The notes beneath the pieces were generated by a model. It saw only the letters and a program-made list of their open reading frames with translations, was not told the DNA's origin and ran no database searches. A stretch of 14,087 nt of DNA from Caldisericaceae bacterium. GTDB lineage: Bacteria; Caldisericota; Caldisericia; Caldisericales; Caldisericaceae. This document shows positions 13,543-14,087 of this stretch, piece by piece; position 1 is the stretch's first letter; every line of letters starts with the position of its first letter. The translations under genes and the position numbers were made by a program. Location: positions 1 to 14,087 of the forward strand of contig JAGHAO010000102.1 in the NCBI GenBank assembly GCA_021161495.1, read 5' to 3'.

Positions 13543-14087
13543 TCACCTCTCTATTTTTTTAATTAGTTCTCTTAAAGTACTTACGGGAAGCCCTATAACA
13601 TTATCCAAGGGCCCGTTAATCTTGTTGATAAACGATGCTCCTATCCCTTGTACTGCGTATCCTCCCGCCTTGTCTTCTCCTTCTCCGGATTTGATGTACT
13701 CTTCTATTTCTCTTTTGCTCAACTCTCTGAATCCCACTTCGGTTTTGCAGAGGTCTGTTACAAAATTTTCGCCTTTTATCACGGCAAGGCCCGTTATTAC
13801 GTAATGTGTTTTCCCGCTCAGCAAATTTAGCATACTATTCAGTTCTTTTTTATCTTTGGGCTTTCCCAATATTTTATTTTCTATTACTACGATAGTATCT
13901 GCCCCAATTACAACTTTCTGTTTATGTGCTTTTGCCACGGAAAATGCTTTACCGTAAGCGTTGTATAATGCAGTTTTTTCAGGAGACGGAAACGTCTTCT
14001 CCCGGAAAATTGCTTTCACGCTTTTAAATTTAAATCCCCATTTTTTGAGTATCTCTATGCGTCTCGGAGACGCCGAGGCAAGAATTA
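13543..14087 (-). CDS. maf: Maf-family nucleoside triphosphate pyrophosphatase, N-terminus cut by window edge
   Basis: A house-cleaning enzyme that hydrolyses non-canonical or surplus nucleotides (dTTP, UTP, CTP or modified bases, depending on subfamily) to monophosphate and PPi. Reading on beyond the internal GTG at 14019 to the right edge gives ILASASPRRIEILKKWGFKFKS, which contains the signature SASPRR loop, so the real start lies only a codon or a few beyond 14087. Other motifs are PSPEKTA, GADTIVV, LGKPKD and LLSGKTHYVITGLAV, covering the full active site. Its stop is 3 bases before mreB, the common maf-mreB arrangement. Which subfamily (YhdE-, YceF- or YhdE/Maf-Bsu-like) is not resolved. 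Confidence 0.95.
   Translation of the reverse strand, partial: ILASASPRRIEILKKWGFKFKSVKAIFREKTFPSPEKTALYNAYGKAFSVAKAHKQKVVIGADTIVVIENKILGKPKDKKELNSMLNLLSGKTHYVITGLAVIKGENFVTDLCKTEVGFRELSKREIEEYIKSGEGEDKAGGYAVQGIGASFINKINGPLDNVIGLPVSTLRELIKKIER

Noticed and set aside
14017..14019. GTG as the start of maf
   Set aside because: Reading on to the edge recovers the catalytic SASPRR motif in frame, so the GTG is an internal valine.

Overview
The window is an AT-rich bacterial chromosomal segment with almost no non-coding DNA; the longest intergenic gap is 81 bases. It has two halves that converge near position 4780. No mobile element, CRISPR array, rRNA or prophage is visible. The order maf-mreB-mreC-mreD-mrdA-minC-minD-minE-rodA-radical SAM (TIGR03960-like) matches the cell-shape and division cluster of Clostridia-like Firmicutes and several deep-branching anaerobes. 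The hemerythrin/DUF438 protein also fits a strict or oxygen-sensitive anaerobe. I cannot name the genus from this sequence.

Left half, + strand (2-4777). It opens with the 3' part of a thiamine-binding ABC transporter protein (thiB). Next, behind a good sigma-A type promoter, comes a DUF438-hemerythrin-PAS protein followed closely by a DUF59 (MIP18/SufT-like) Fe-S assembly protein. These two look like one unit for sensing or repairing damage to iron centres. After 71 bases containing a hairpin that would bury a Shine-Dalgarno site come two translationally coupled membrane proteins of the CPA2 cation:proton antiporter fold. The first has lost the ion-binding aspartate and the second keeps it.

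Middle, - strand (4787-4984). tRNA-Ile(GAT) and tRNA-Ala(TGC) lie in the order usual for a 16S-23S spacer, but there is no rRNA beside them. They have their own TTGACA/TACAAT promoter.

Right half, - strand (5001-14087). Ten genes run from maf (cut by the right edge) through mreB, mreC, mreD, mrdA, minC, minD, minE and rodA to a cobalamin-type radical SAM protein of unknown function. Every junction overlaps or is separated by at most 4 bases, so the run is probably one translationally coupled operon. MreB, MreC, MreD, PBP2 and RodA form the elongasome that inserts side-wall peptidoglycan. MinC, MinD and MinE place the division septum at mid-cell. The window therefore encodes nearly the whole shape-and-division-site kit of a rod-shaped bacterium.

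The points most worth a second look are the paired active/inactive antiporter subunits, the Shine-Dalgarno-masking hairpin in front of them, and the hemerythrin-DUF59 gene pair.
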